28,432 nucleotides of DNA, taken from positions 1-28,432 of the forward strand of contig CAYXDO010000152.1 of NCBI GenBank assembly GCA_964463485.1, read 5' to 3'. Below, one piece after another: positions 7,406 through 15,647 of this stretch. The first letter of the stretch is position 1, and every line of letters starts with the position of its first letter. The notes under the pieces were generated by a model. The model saw nothing but the letters and a program-made list of their open reading frames with translations. It was not told the origin of the DNA and made no database searches. The position numbers and the translations under genes are program-made. This DNA is from CAYXDO01 sp964463485. GTDB lineage: Bacteria > Myxococcota > Kuafuiibacteriia > Kuafuiibacteriales > Kuafuiibacteriaceae.

Positions 7406-9370
7406 CTACCAGGTGGCCCAAAAGCCAGTCACCACCGCCGCCGCAATCACGAACATGGTCGCATAAACCTGGACATTGCCCGTCTGGGCTTTCGCCAGGA
7501 GCAGTCCTCCGCCGCGCACGAAGACCGATGGGATGAGCTTGACGAGAACCCCATCCACAACCCACGGGTCTATGAGCCCAGCGCAAATCGCGCCTGCAAA
7601 ACGGGCCGGGCGAACCACCACCACATCGTAGATTTCGTCAACGTACCACTTGTTCGCCAGGACCTTGGCTGGCCACGCGAGCGGCCCCGTCTTGGTCTGC
7701 GACTCGATGAGCAGCGACGGACCATCTTTGTACAACCACCAGCCGAGCCCGAGCCCCGAGCCAGCCACCAACGTCGACGCCGTCCACAACATGATCTCGT
7801 GCGAGAGCGAAGCGTCGAGCGTCGCAATCCGCATCGTCGGCTCCAAGAAGTGATCGAGCGAAGCCGGTGGATGGAAGAGGTGAGGGAGATTCAGCGCGCC
7901 CCCGACGACCGCAAGGCCCGCGAGGATATACAGAGGCCACGTCATCCACGGGCTCGGGTGATGCACATGCAGGTGAGGATCGGGATGGCGCAGCTTGCCG
8001 AAGAAGGTCAGACAAAACAGCCGCGCCATGTAGAGCGCCGTGAGGAACGCGCCCGCCATCCCCATCAAACCGAGCACCGGCCGATGTTCGAGCGCATGCG
8101 CCAAGATCGCGTCCTTCGAGAAGAAGCCAGACAAAGGCAGGATCCCGGCCAACGCGAGCGTCGAGATGCCAAACGTCAGGTACACCGCAGGAAGCTCTCT
8201 CTTGAGCCCACCCATCTTCTGCATGTCCTGCTCTCCGTGGAGCGCATGAATCACCGCACCCGATCCAAGGAACAAACACGCTTTGAAGAACGCGTGAGTG
8301 ACCACGTGAAACATCGCGATCGAGTACGCACCCACGCCCGCGGCCAAGAACATGTAGCCGAGCTGCGAGACCGTCGAATACGCGAGCACCTTCTTGATGT
8401 CGTTTTGCGCCAGGCCGATCGTCGCCGCGAACAAAGCCGTCGCGGCCCCAACCGTCGCTACGATCCCTGAGGCAGTAGGCGATAGGTCGTAGAGGAAGCC
8501 GAGCCGCGAGACCATATACACACCCGCGGTCACCATCGTCGCCGCGTGGATCAAGGCAGAGACCGGCGTCGGACCTGCCATCGCGTCCGGAAGCCACACG
8601 AAGAGCGGGATCTGCGCGCTCTTGCCGCACGCACCCACGAACAACGCGACACACGCGAAGGTCAGCACGCTGCCCACCGTCATGCCTGCAAAGATGCCCG
8701 TGCGAATCGTCTCTGCCCCTAGGAGCTCCGGATCGCTGCCGAGCGCCGAGACCGCTTTCTTCAACTCGACGAAGTCGGCCGTGCCGAACAGTCCCATCAA
8801 CGCGATCGTGCCGAGCACGAACCCAAAGTCTCCGATGCGGTTGACGATGAACGCCTTGCGACCAGCCGACGCCTTGGCGTCGTCCGAGTACCAGAACCCG
8901 ATGAGTAAGTAAGACGCCAAGCCCACGCCTTCCCACCCGATGAACAACACCGGCAGCGATCGGCCGAGCACCAACACACTCATCATCGCAATGAACAGGT
9001 TGAGGTACGCAAAGTAACGTGAGTACGCGGGGTCGCCTTCCATGTAGCCCACGCTGTAGACGTGGATGAGAAAGCCCACGCCGGTGACCACGAGCATCAG
9101 GACCGCGCTCAGCTGATCGAGCCCCAACGTGAGCTGGAGCGGCCCAAAGCGGTCGGTCGGGATCCAAGTCCACAACACCGCCTCGAGCGACGCGTGGTTC
9201 AGCATGATCATCACCACGCCGACGGCCGTCACGGCGAACGAGCCGAGCACCGTCCCGAGCGCGACGGTGCTCACCAGCGAGCGGTCCATCTTCGGCCCGA
9301 AGAGCCCGAGGATCGCTGCGCCGAGGAGCGGCAAGAGCGGGATCAGCGCGAGCGCGTCATAGGACAGCAA
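7406..9370 (-). CDS. nuoL: NADH-quinone oxidoreductase subunit L
   Basis: NuoL is the distal antiporter-like proton-pumping subunit of respiratory complex I in the inner membrane. The 654-residue protein begins IPLLPLLGAAILGLFG and shows the family core: SVGYMEGDPAYSRYFAYLNLF, LFIGWEGVGLASYLLIGFWY, NRIGDFGF, PLFVWLPDAMAGPTPVSALIHAATMV and KKVLAYSTVSQLGYMF. These contain the Glu and Lys residues used for proton transfer. The C-terminal extension past residue 480 fits the lateral helix and last TM typical of true NuoL rather than of NuoM or a short Mrp subunit. A TTG at 9370 is the only sensible start: an in-frame TAG lies four codons upstream and no ATG is near. Neither nuoK nor nuoM flanks it, which is unusual. 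Confidence 0.93.
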   Translation of the reverse strand: MLSYDALALIPLLPLLGAAILGLFGPKMDRSLVSTVALGTVLGSFAVTAVGVVMIMLNHASLEAVLWTWIPTDRFGPLQLTLGLDQLSAVLMLVVTGVGFLIHVYSVGYMEGDPAYSRYFAYLNLFIAMMSVLVLGRSLPVLFIGWEGVGLASYLLIGFWYSDDAKASAGRKAFIVNRIGDFGFVLGTIALMGLFGTADFVELKKAVSALGSDPELLGAETIRTGIFAGMTVGSVLTFACVALFVGACGKSAQIPLFVWLPDAMAGPTPVSALIHAATMVTAGVYMVSRLGFLYDLSPTASGIVATVGAATALFAATIGLAQNDIKKVLAYSTVSQLGYMFLAAGVGAYSIAMFHVVTHAFFKACLFLGSGAVIHALHGEQDMQKMGGLKRELPAVYLTFGISTLALAGILPLSGFFSKDAILAHALEHRPVLGLMGMAGAFLTALYMARLFCLTFFGKLRHPDPHLHVHHPSPWMTWPLYILAGLAVVGGALNLPHLFHPPASLDHFLEPTMRIATLDASLSHEIMLWTASTLVAGSGLGLGWWLYKDGPSLLIESQTKTGPLAWPAKVLANKWYVDEIYDVVVVRPARFAGAICAGLIDPWVVDGVLVKLIPSVFVRGGGLLLAKAQTGNVQVYATMFVIAAAVVTGFWATW

Positions 9371-9471
9371 AGCGCGGGGAAGCTAGCAAGGCAGCCACCC
9401 CCCGGCAAGGAACCGATTTCGACACGCAACATTGTCCGTCGATGAGCGGAACGCGGCGGCCTCGAGCAGGC

Positions 9472-11151
9472 TTACCGTTCGCGAAATCGATGGGCGATGG
9501 GGTATTCGCGGCCGACCCACGCTTTGGAGCTCACGCGAAGGGTGGGCGGATATTGTCGCCGCTTGAACTCACTGCCGTGAACGAGACCGACGACACGGCG
9601 AACCTCGTCGATGGGCCGACCGCTCCTCGTCGAGATCTCCTCGATCCCAAGGCGCTCCTCGACCATCAACCGCAGCTCTTCGTCGAGCGCGTCGTAGGGC
9701 GGCAGTGAGTCCTCATCCCGTTGATTGGGCCGCAGCTCCGCGGAGGGCGCCTTGGTGATCGAGCTCTCCGGGATCAGCTCGCGCCCCGCGCGCGCGTTGG
9801 CGTATCGCGCGAGCGCGTAGACCTGGTTCTTGTAGAGATCGGCGATCGGCGCGAGCCCCCCGCAGGTGTCGCCGTAGAGCGTGCAGTAACCGACCGCGGA
9901 CTCACTCTTGTTGCCCGTCGTGAGCGCCACCGCTTTGAGCTCGTTGGCATACGCCATCACGAGCACTCCTCGAAGACGCGACTGCAGGTTCTCTTCCGTC
10001 AATCCGGGTGGACGCCCAACGAGGATCGGATCGAGCGTTCGAAGGGAGGCCTCCAACATCGGCTCGATGGACAAGACTCTCATCTCGACGCCGAGCGCGC
10101 TCGTGAGCGCCGCTGCGTCGTCGATGGAACCCTTGGAGGAGTAGCGCGAGGGGAGCGAGAGTGTCTTCACTCGATCCCGGCCAAGCGCGACGGACGCGAG
10201 GTATGTCACGACCGCCGAGTCGATCCCTCCCGAGACCGCGACGACCGCGGTCTCGATTCGGAGCTTCTCGAAGAAATCCGAAATCCCGAGGATCAGCGCG
10301 TCATGAATCTGTTCGATCGCCGGAGCCTCCCTAGGAGCCGCCCAATCGAGCGGCCCTTCCATCGTCGCTTCCGTCGTCGTGACCCCGACGTCCGGCCGAA
10401 ACGAAGGAAGTCGCAGGAGCTCCCGGCCTCCAGCGTCGAAGATCATCGACGCCCCATCGAAGACGAGCCCGTCGTTGGCGCCGACCTGATTGGCGTACGC
10501 CACGAACACACCGTGACGCTGAGCAGCGTGGCGCACGATCCCGCGTCGAACCTCGTCCCTACCTACCGAAAACGGCGAGCTCGAGAGATTCACGATCCCC
10601 TGGATCCCTTGGGCCACGAGGGCTTCGACGGGATCGATGCGATAGAGCCGCCTGGGCCAGAGCTCCCGGTCGTTCCACAGATCTTCACAGATCGTGACCC
10701 CGATTCGAATGCCTTTGAGCTCAAACAGATTTCTCGACGCGTCGGTGGCCGGCTCGAAATACCGACCCTCGTCGAAGACATCGTAAACGGGCAAGAGCGC
10801 CTTCTGCGCGCGCAAGATGACGCGCCCGCGCTCCGCCACGACGGCGACGTTGTGGAACGGGCGGCCCTCGCTCTCCCGTCGCGCCTCGATGGAGCCGAAC
10901 ACAGCGACGAGACCCCCCGGGATCGAAGTCACCAAGTCGTGCTCCGCTCGCTCCAAACGCGTCACGAAATCAGGTCGCTCGAACAGGTCCGTGGGCGGAT
11001 ACCCAGGAAGCGCGAGCTCCGAAGAAACCGCGAGCTCCGCACCGCCTGCGACCGCACGGCCGAACCCATCGAGCAACAGCCGCCCGTTCTCCTCCATCGC
11101 CCCGATTGTCGGATCGACTTGGACGAGACCTATCCGCACGGCTCTCCGCAT
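9472..11151 (-). CDS. nadE: glutamine-dependent NAD+ synthetase
   Basis: NadE converts nicotinic acid adenine dinucleotide to NAD+ using ATP and glutamine, the last step of NAD biosynthesis. The N-terminal nitrilase-type glutaminase domain has the catalytic triad E45 (SSELALPGYPP), K117 (RAQKALLPVYD) and C155 (TICEDLW). The C-terminal synthetase domain has the P-loop SGGIDSA (307-313), followed by TTGNKSE and YGDTCGG. The 559-residue length is normal. The ATG at 11151 is chosen; a GTG directly before it (11154) would add one residue. It is divergent from the kinase gene at 11400 and lies 101 bases upstream of nuoL, so NAD synthesis and an NADH-oxidising subunit are neighbours. Confidence 0.95.
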   Translation of the reverse strand: MRRAVRIGLVQVDPTIGAMEENGRLLLDGFGRAVAGGAELAVSSELALPGYPPTDLFERPDFVTRLERAEHDLVTSIPGGLVAVFGSIEARRESEGRPFHNVAVVAERGRVILRAQKALLPVYDVFDEGRYFEPATDASRNLFELKGIRIGVTICEDLWNDRELWPRRLYRIDPVEALVAQGIQGIVNLSSSPFSVGRDEVRRGIVRHAAQRHGVFVAYANQVGANDGLVFDGASMIFDAGGRELLRLPSFRPDVGVTTTEATMEGPLDWAAPREAPAIEQIHDALILGISDFFEKLRIETAVVAVSGGIDSAVVTYLASVALGRDRVKTLSLPSRYSSKGSIDDAAALTSALGVEMRVLSIEPMLEASLRTLDPILVGRPPGLTEENLQSRLRGVLVMAYANELKAVALTTGNKSESAVGYCTLYGDTCGGLAPIADLYKNQVYALARYANARAGRELIPESSITKAPSAELRPNQRDEDSLPPYDALDEELRLMVEERLGIEEISTRSGRPIDEVRRVVGLVHGSEFKRRQYPPTLRVSSKAWVGREYPIAHRFRER

Positions 11152-11290
11152 CACGGCGGTCGCGACGCGTCAACGATGAGACCGCGAGGGGGCTGGGGAG
11201 CGCTCATCTTGCCCGCGAACGAGGCCTCGAGCGCGCGACAGTCCTCGCGCGGGGTTTCGGTCCGCCCCTCGAGTCACGCGAACGCTCGAA

Positions 11291-11319
11291 TCGACCCCTT
11301 CCCAGTTCCGAGGTACACT
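11291..11319 (+). promoter_or_regulatory. possible sigma-70-type promoter for the kinase gene
   Basis: TCGACC (11291-11296) and TACACT (11314-11319) are separated by 17 bases, with initiation expected near 11326, about 75 bases before the kinase ATG. Each box matches four of six consensus positions. It lies in the 248-base gap between divergent nadE and the kinase; I saw nothing else firm in that gap. Confidence 0.35.
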
Positions 11320-11399
11320 CAGCCGTGGTCTTTTCTGCTCCCAACTCGTCGCCCGGTCCGGCTCCGAAGCGGGAGCACGAAGCAGCTGCCTAGGCCGCC

Positions 11400-13331
11400 A
11401 TGGACGACCCAACGAACGTCGAGAAGTCTCCGGCGGAGGACCGGTTCACGTCGATCTGGAACACACTTCAAATCGATCCCACTCGGCGTCCAGGCGAGCG
11501 CATCCCCGGCAGCGAGGGCGACCTCGATGACTCGTCGCTCGACCGTCTCCCCAGGCTGACCGGTCGGGGTGAGTTGCCCGAAGAGATCGAGCTCGGACCG
11601 GCTCTCGGCGTCGGGGGCACGGCCTACGTTCATCTCGCTCGCCAGTTGTCGCTCGATCGCTCGGTTGCGGTGAAGACTGTCCGCGACGAGCGAAAAACAC
11701 CCGAAGGTCTACGAGCGCTCCTCCTCGAAGCCTGGGTTACCGGGTCCCTGCAGCACCCAAACATCGTCCCGGTGTACGCCCTCGGCTGCGACGACTCGAA
11801 AAATCCGATGTTGGTGATGAAACACATCACCGGAACATCGTGGCGCAACGTGCTGCGAAACCCAGGAAGTCACCAGGAGCTGATCGGGGACCAAGATCTC
11901 CTCGGTTTTCATCTGAGTGTCTTGATGGACGTGTGTCGAGCCGTTCACTTCGCGCACTCCAATGGGATCATCCATCGTGATCTCAAGCCGGACAACGTGA
12001 TGATCGGTTCGTTCGGAGAGGTGTACGTGCTCGATTGGGGGCTCGCCGTTTCGACGTCCGAGGGTCGCGACGGGATGCTGGCGCACCTACGTGTCGCGTC
12101 CTCGGTTCGCTCGGTCGCCGGAACCCCCGCCTACATGGCTCCCGAGATGTTGCAGCCGGAGGACTTGCCGATCACGACGCAGACAGACGTTTTTCTGCTC
12201 GGAGCGATTCTGCACGAGATCCTCACAGGTCAGCCTCCTCATGTCGGAAAGTCTCTCTTCGAGGTCCTCTTCTCGAGCTTCAGGGCGGACGCGATCCCCT
12301 ACGGCGACGAGGTTCCGGGTGAGCTGGCGAGAATTGCCCGCCAGGCCATGCACCGGGATCCAACTCAGCGGATCGCCGGCGCCGAGGTCATGAGAGTCTC
12401 ACTTCGCGAGTTTTCGACTCACAGGCAGTCCGCGGAGCTCACGTCCGAGAGCCGAGAGCGGCTCGATGCGCTGGAGAAACTTCCGAGCAGCGCCGACGCG
12501 GTCGAGATTCATGCGGCGTACGCGGCGGCGCGGTTCGGGTTCGAGCATGCACTCAAGATTTGGCCCGAGAACGTCGGCGCGAGGGCAGGGCTCGACGCAA
12601 CGCTCGCGGCGATGGCGGAGCACGAGCTCGGTCACGGCGCGCCTGAGTCGGCCTCGGCGCTGGTGGCGTCGATCTCGGACCCGGGATGGAAGGCACGGTT
12701 CGAGCCGAGGCTCGAGGCTCAGCGGGAAGCCCAGAAAACTCGGGGCGCCAAGCTGGAGAAGTTGGACCGCTTGGAGCGTGACCTCGATCTCGGTGTGGGC
12801 GCGGCCGGGCGCAGCAGGCTCGCCGTTGGGCTTGGGGCGGCCTTCTCCGTGTTCCCGCTCGCGGCCTCCTTCGGTGCGCGGCTCGATGTGTTCGACGTGA
12901 CTTGGCCCCTTTACCTCGCCCAACTCTTTCTCTTCGGAGGCGCGCTCGCGGTGGGTTACGCAGTGGCTCGGCGAGTGCTCACGGCGAACGCACTGAATCG
13001 AAGGGTCGCTGCCTCCACCGCTTGGGTCTTCTCGGCTGTCGTGGTTCACCGCCTGGTGGCCTTCGGTACCGGCGCACCCCTCCTCAGCGCCTTCGCCGGA
13101 GAGCTCGTCCTCTACTCGGCGGCCTTTGCGATCTTGAGTGCGACCTTGGATCGGGCGCTCCTACGGCCCGCAGCCGTCTACGCCGTCGCGCTCGCCGCGG
13201 TAGTCGTGGAGCCAGGAGTCGTCTTCGAGGTGTTTGCGATCGCCAACTTCGTCGCGATGTTCCTCACCGCGCTGGGCTGGCGGCGTCTCCCACCCGGTGC
13301 CTCCGTAGTCCCATCTCGCGACCCGGCGTAG
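11400..13331 (+). CDS. Ser/Thr protein kinase with C-terminal multipass membrane domain
   Basis: This 643-residue Hanks-type kinase has a G-loop LGVGGTAYVHLA (69-80), VAVKTV with K92, the alpha-C Glu E110, IHRDLKPDNV (191-200, catalytic D194), LDWGLA (211-216) in place of DFG, GTPAYMAPE (241-249) and a DVFLLGAILHEILTG helix. The kinase domain ends near residue 345. It is followed by a helical repeat region containing HALKIWPENVGARAGL, typical of a kinase subfamily in Myxococcota and Planctomycetes. A final block of about six hydrophobic segments (from about residue 475) anchors it in the inner membrane. DWG instead of DFG occurs in this subfamily and leaves the metal-binding Asp intact, so it should be active. 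Substrates unknown. Confidence 0.92.
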   Translation: MDDPTNVEKSPAEDRFTSIWNTLQIDPTRRPGERIPGSEGDLDDSSLDRLPRLTGRGELPEEIELGPALGVGGTAYVHLARQLSLDRSVAVKTVRDERKTPEGLRALLLEAWVTGSLQHPNIVPVYALGCDDSKNPMLVMKHITGTSWRNVLRNPGSHQELIGDQDLLGFHLSVLMDVCRAVHFAHSNGIIHRDLKPDNVMIGSFGEVYVLDWGLAVSTSEGRDGMLAHLRVASSVRSVAGTPAYMAPEMLQPEDLPITTQTDVFLLGAILHEILTGQPPHVGKSLFEVLFSSFRADAIPYGDEVPGELARIARQAMHRDPTQRIAGAEVMRVSLREFSTHRQSAELTSESRERLDALEKLPSSADAVEIHAAYAAARFGFEHALKIWPENVGARAGLDATLAAMAEHELGHGAPESASALVASISDPGWKARFEPRLEAQREAQKTRGAKLEKLDRLERDLDLGVGAAGRSRLAVGLGAAFSVFPLAASFGARLDVFDVTWPLYLAQLFLFGGALAVGYAVARRVLTANALNRRVAASTAWVFSAVVVHRLVAFGTGAPLLSAFAGELVLYSAAFAILSATLDRALLRPAAVYAVALAAVVVEPGVVFEVFAIANFVAMFLTALGWRRLPPGASVVPSRDPA

Positions 13332-13334
13332 ATC

Positions 13335-13424
13335 ATGAGTTTCGGCGGCGGCCTCATTCAGACTTCGGCGAGCCTCCTGATTCTGAGGCCACTCCCGAAG
13401 CGCGAGCCTCAACCCGAATTGCAT
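13335..13424 (-). pseudogene. relic of a Ser/Thr kinase C-terminal repeat region
   Basis: Read on the minus strand, this stretch encodes FGLRLALREWPQNQEARRSL followed by NEAAAE. That aligns residue for residue with the FGFEHALKIWPENVGARAGL segment of the neighbouring plus-strand kinase and with the same region of its subfamily. The frame before it is a Glu/Gly-rich low-complexity run and the frame after it runs into the kinase 3' end. No kinase catalytic motifs are visible upstream. I infer a decayed, inverted fragment of a second kinase gene; chance similarity is possible because the match is only about 30 residues. Confidence 0.4.
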
Positions 13425-13522
13425 CTCGTCATCGCCTTCGGCGCCGCCTTCCGGCTCTGCTTCCTCACCGAAATCTTCTGATCCCTCCACGGACGAGCAG
13501 GCGGCCGCCCGGCCACCGGGAA

Positions 13523-13552
13523 TTCGCACCTGCGTACCCAGGTTCGCACCTG
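13523..13552. repeat. 10-base direct repeat with 20-base period
   Basis: The sequence ttcgcacctg occurs at 13523-13532 and again at 13543-13552, about two helical turns apart. That is a spacing seen for paired regulator sites, but the length is short enough to be chance. Confidence 0.4.
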
Positions 13553-13634
13553 GATTTCGGAAGTCGTTTCAGCACCCTACAACCCGGCCTGACGAGTCGG
13601 CGGTTTTTCTTCGCTTCGAGCGCATCGGAAAATT

Positions 13635-13650
13635 CCGACCGGCCGGTCGG
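13635..13650. promoter_or_regulatory. 16-base perfect palindrome, candidate operator
   Basis: The sequence ccgaccggccggtcgg is its own reverse complement, with an A/T-rich run (aaaatt) just before it. It sits about 240 bases upstream of the two LuxR-type genes and outside any supported gene. It would suit a dimeric regulator, possibly one of those encoded downstream. Confidence 0.4.
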
Positions 13651-13873
13651 CATGGCGGGTGCAGCGCTCGTCCCGTGCCGGCATCGAAGGATCGAGCGAA
13701 CCAGCCGGGAGGAACCAGGCCTGGACGCACCCCCGATGATCGCGGCAGAGAAGACGCTCGGCATGGGGTCGGCGCCTTCGTGGGAAGTCACGACGAAGTG
13801 AGTCGAGCGCCGCGGCAGAGGCCCGCGGTGCTGCAAATCTCTTCGACCACTTCGCGCCGGGGTCTTGCGCCCC

Positions 13874-13880
13874 AGAGAGG
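13874..13880 (+). promoter_or_regulatory. ribosome-binding site deciding the start of the first LuxR-type gene
   Basis: AGAGAGG abuts an ATG at 13881 but lies six bases before the ATG at 13887. The proper spacing favours the second ATG. Confidence 0.6.
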
Positions 13881-13886
13881 ATGTTT

Positions 13887-14234
13887 ATGACTCGAGAGTC
13901 TCGCAATGCGAGTCCTTCGATCCGTGAGTGGGGAGTCTCGTTCCGACGAGTCACTATCGACGAAGTCGAGTACGCGATCGTGGGCTTTCCGATCGCCAAC
14001 CCCATCGAAGGGGACTTGAGCCGCGCGGAAAAACAGATCGTGGAGCTCGTCATGCGCGGGTGGAGCAACGGACAGATCGCCTCCGCTCGCGGTACGTCCG
14101 CGCGAACGATCGCAAATCAGATCGCGAGGAGCTACCGAAAGCTCGGCGTCGGTTCTCGGCGTGAGCTCGTCGCGCGTTTGGCTTGGTCGCCGAGCCCACT
14201 GGAGGCCGAAGGCCCGCCGAGGGGTGAGCCGTGA
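13887..14234 (+). CDS. LuxR-type helix-turn-helix DNA-binding protein
   Basis: This 115-residue protein ends in a LuxR/GerE-type HTH: LSRAEKQIVELVMRGWSNGQ (about residues 45-64), then the recognition helix around TSARTIANQI and SYRKLGV. The roughly 40 residues before it hold no receiver or ligand-binding domain, only a short strand-rich segment (SFRRVTIDEVEYAIVGFPIA). The start is chosen by Shine-Dalgarno spacing. Its TGA overlaps the GTG of a second LuxR-type gene as GTGA, so the pair is translationally coupled and may act as heterodimer or sequential regulators. The target is unknown; the palindrome upstream is a candidate. Confidence 0.85.
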   Translation: MTRESRNASPSIREWGVSFRRVTIDEVEYAIVGFPIANPIEGDLSRAEKQIVELVMRGWSNGQIASARGTSARTIANQIARSYRKLGVGSRRELVARLAWSPSPLEAEGPPRGEP

Positions 14235-14656
14235 GCGCTCCCATCGATGAAGGCTCGAAGACGCCCGAGCTCGAGAAGATCCGAGTCGTCTTGACTCAGG
14301 AGCACACCCTCGGCCCGTGCGAAACGCTCGCAGACGTCCTGAAGGTTTGGCGTTCGTTCCTCTCGTGCGAGCTCACGTTCGTCGGACAGTTCGACCGGGC
14401 CGGACTGCGGCACTTGGTGATGCGCCGATCGGACGAGCACGTCGATGGAGCCGGTCTCTCCTTTCGCGAAGTCGAGATCCTTCGGCGAGTATCGCGAGGC
14501 GATTCGAACAAAGTCATTGCCTACGATCTAGAGCTGTCCGTCTCGACCGTGGCGACGCACTTGTCACAGGCCTCGCGAAAGCTCGGTCTGGGCCCGAAGG
14601 TGCTCGTGCATGCCGCGCTTGTGCTCGGTCGCTTGGCCGATCGGCTCGACATGTAA
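14231..14656 (+). CDS. second LuxR-type helix-turn-helix DNA-binding protein
   Basis: This 141-residue protein starts with a GTG inside the stop of the previous gene. Its C-terminal HTH reads LSFREVEILRRVSRGDSNKV (about residues 77-96), then SVSTVATHLSQASRKLGLG. The N-terminal 75 residues (including LADVLKVWRSFLSCELTFVGQFDRAG) form a small domain I do not recognise and contain no phosphoacceptor Asp pattern. It resembles the LuxR-like regulators lacking a receiver that are common in Myxococcota. It converges on the glycerophosphodiesterase gene with a 39-base gap. Confidence 0.85.
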   Translation: MSAPIDEGSKTPELEKIRVVLTQEHTLGPCETLADVLKVWRSFLSCELTFVGQFDRAGLRHLVMRRSDEHVDGAGLSFREVEILRRVSRGDSNKVIAYDLELSVSTVATHLSQASRKLGLGPKVLVHAALVLGRLADRLDM

Positions 14657-14675
14657 TCGATGATCGCGGCGAGTG

Positions 14676-14702
14676 CCAATGACGGAGCTTTCGGCTCATT
14701 GG
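14676..14702. terminator. possible bidirectional hairpin between convergent genes
   Basis: The arms ccaatga (14676-14682) and tcattgg (14696-14702) are perfect complements around a 13-base loop, between the LuxR-type stop and the stop of the glycerophosphodiesterase gene, and overlapping the latter. There is no U-tract, so termination is only suggested by position. Confidence 0.3.
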
Positions 14703-15637
14703 ACCGGGCTCGCTCGCAACACCGTTCTCTGCCAGATCCGGTGCAGCCGCCGTGGCTCGTTGGTCATGACACCGTCCACTGAGTAGTACAGGAGCTCCGA
14801 GAGCTGCATCTCGTCATCGAAGGTCCAGACCGTCACTGAATCGAGCTCCCCTCGTTCACGGGCCTCGACCAACTCGGCGACCTCGCGCTTGAACCCGGCA
14901 TAAGTATGCGACGGAGTCAGCCCAGTGCTGACATCCCGGAGCCCAACCGCGACCGAGCGTTCCAGAGCGCCGGGGGTCTCCTGATCCCAAGCGATGCGCA
15001 GCGCGTCGGCGCGGATCCGCCCGCGCGTCGCCTTGAGCTCCTGCACGACGTCGCGATCGATGTGGAGGAAGATCCAAACGACATGATCGAGCTCGGACGA
15101 AAGAAGCCTCGAGCTCACTTGCTCCATGAAGGCGCTCGCCTCGTCTTTGGTCCCAAGCTTGAGATCCCAGTAGACCCATTTCAACTCGGGCTGCGTTCTC
15201 GCCCAATCGAGGAACTCAAACACGGTCGGAATTCGGGCGGCCGTATCGCGGCGTGACCCCGGCTCCGCGTACCCATAGTGCCCACGGAGCTCCTCGAGCG
15301 TGAGTTGCGAGACCGGTCGACGCCACACCGAACCCAACTCCGGAGCAGAGGGCACGAAGGCGAGGCTTTCAGCGCCTCCTTGCCGAGCCAGCGCGACGGC
15401 GCTGTCCGGATCGGCGTCGTGAAAAATGACGAAGGTCCCGTCCTGGGTGCGACAAACATCGGTCTCGATGGCGTTGGCTCCCAACGCAAGTGCGACCTCG
15501 AAGCTCTCGATCGTATTCTCCGCGGTCACCGCAGGAGCCCCTCGATGACCGATCACACGAAAATGAGGGTTCGATCGGCCGAGACCCGCTGGGTCACAGG
15601 CGACGAGAATGAGAAAGATCGAAATCCCGAGCCTCAT
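14696..15637 (-). CDS. glycerophosphodiester phosphodiesterase family lipoprotein
   Basis: GDPD enzymes cut glycerophosphodiesters to glycerol-3-phosphate and an alcohol using a metal ion. The 313-residue protein starts at the ATG at 15637 with a short lipoprotein signal (MRLGISIFLILVAC, C14). The catalytic barrel shows VIGHRGAPAVTAENTIESF, the ETDVCRTQDGTFVIFHD motif with the metal-binding E-x-D and the second catalytic His, YWDLKL, and a C-terminal VTVWTFDDE and DGVMTNEPRR. It is anchored in the envelope. It follows the small barrel-like gene after 10 bases and completes an operon beginning with the metallophosphoesterase. Confidence 0.92.
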   Translation of the reverse strand: MRLGISIFLILVACDPAGLGRSNPHFRVIGHRGAPAVTAENTIESFEVALALGANAIETDVCRTQDGTFVIFHDADPDSAVALARQGGAESLAFVPSAPELGSVWRRPVSQLTLEELRGHYGYAEPGSRRDTAARIPTVFEFLDWARTQPELKWVYWDLKLGTKDEASAFMEQVSSRLLSSELDHVVWIFLHIDRDVVQELKATRGRIRADALRIAWDQETPGALERSVAVGLRDVSTGLTPSHTYAGFKREVAELVEARERGELDSVTVWTFDDEMQLSELLYYSVDGVMTNEPRRLHRIWQRTVLRASPVQ

Positions 15638-15647
15638 GATTCGACCC

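Larger units (their letters stand above)
13332..13886. other. 555-base gene-poor region between kinase and LuxR pair
   Basis: No convincing full gene lies here. Open frames on both strands have the Arg/Pro/Ser-rich composition of shadow frames. What I can see is a short kinase-family relic on the minus strand next to the kinase stop, a 10-base direct repeat, a 16-base perfect palindrome and the ribosome-binding site of the next gene. A 21-codon frame at 13736-13801 has reasonable composition but no support. Confidence 0.5.

Noticed and set aside
7638..9173. 511-codon minus-strand open frame inside nuoL
   Set aside because: It is Arg/Gly/Asp-rich, matches no family and is an alternate frame of nuoL.
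9721..11559. 612-codon plus-strand open frame opposite nadE
   Set aside because: It is antisense to nadE with Arg/Glu/His-rich composition typical of GC-rich shadows.
12902..13801. Plus-strand open frame spanning the kinase 3' end and the gap
   Set aside because: Arg/Pro/Ser-rich and out of frame with the kinase membrane domain; no motif and no start context.
13577..14068. 163-codon minus-strand open frame across the first LuxR-type gene
   Set aside because: It is antisense to a clear HTH gene and shows no family features.
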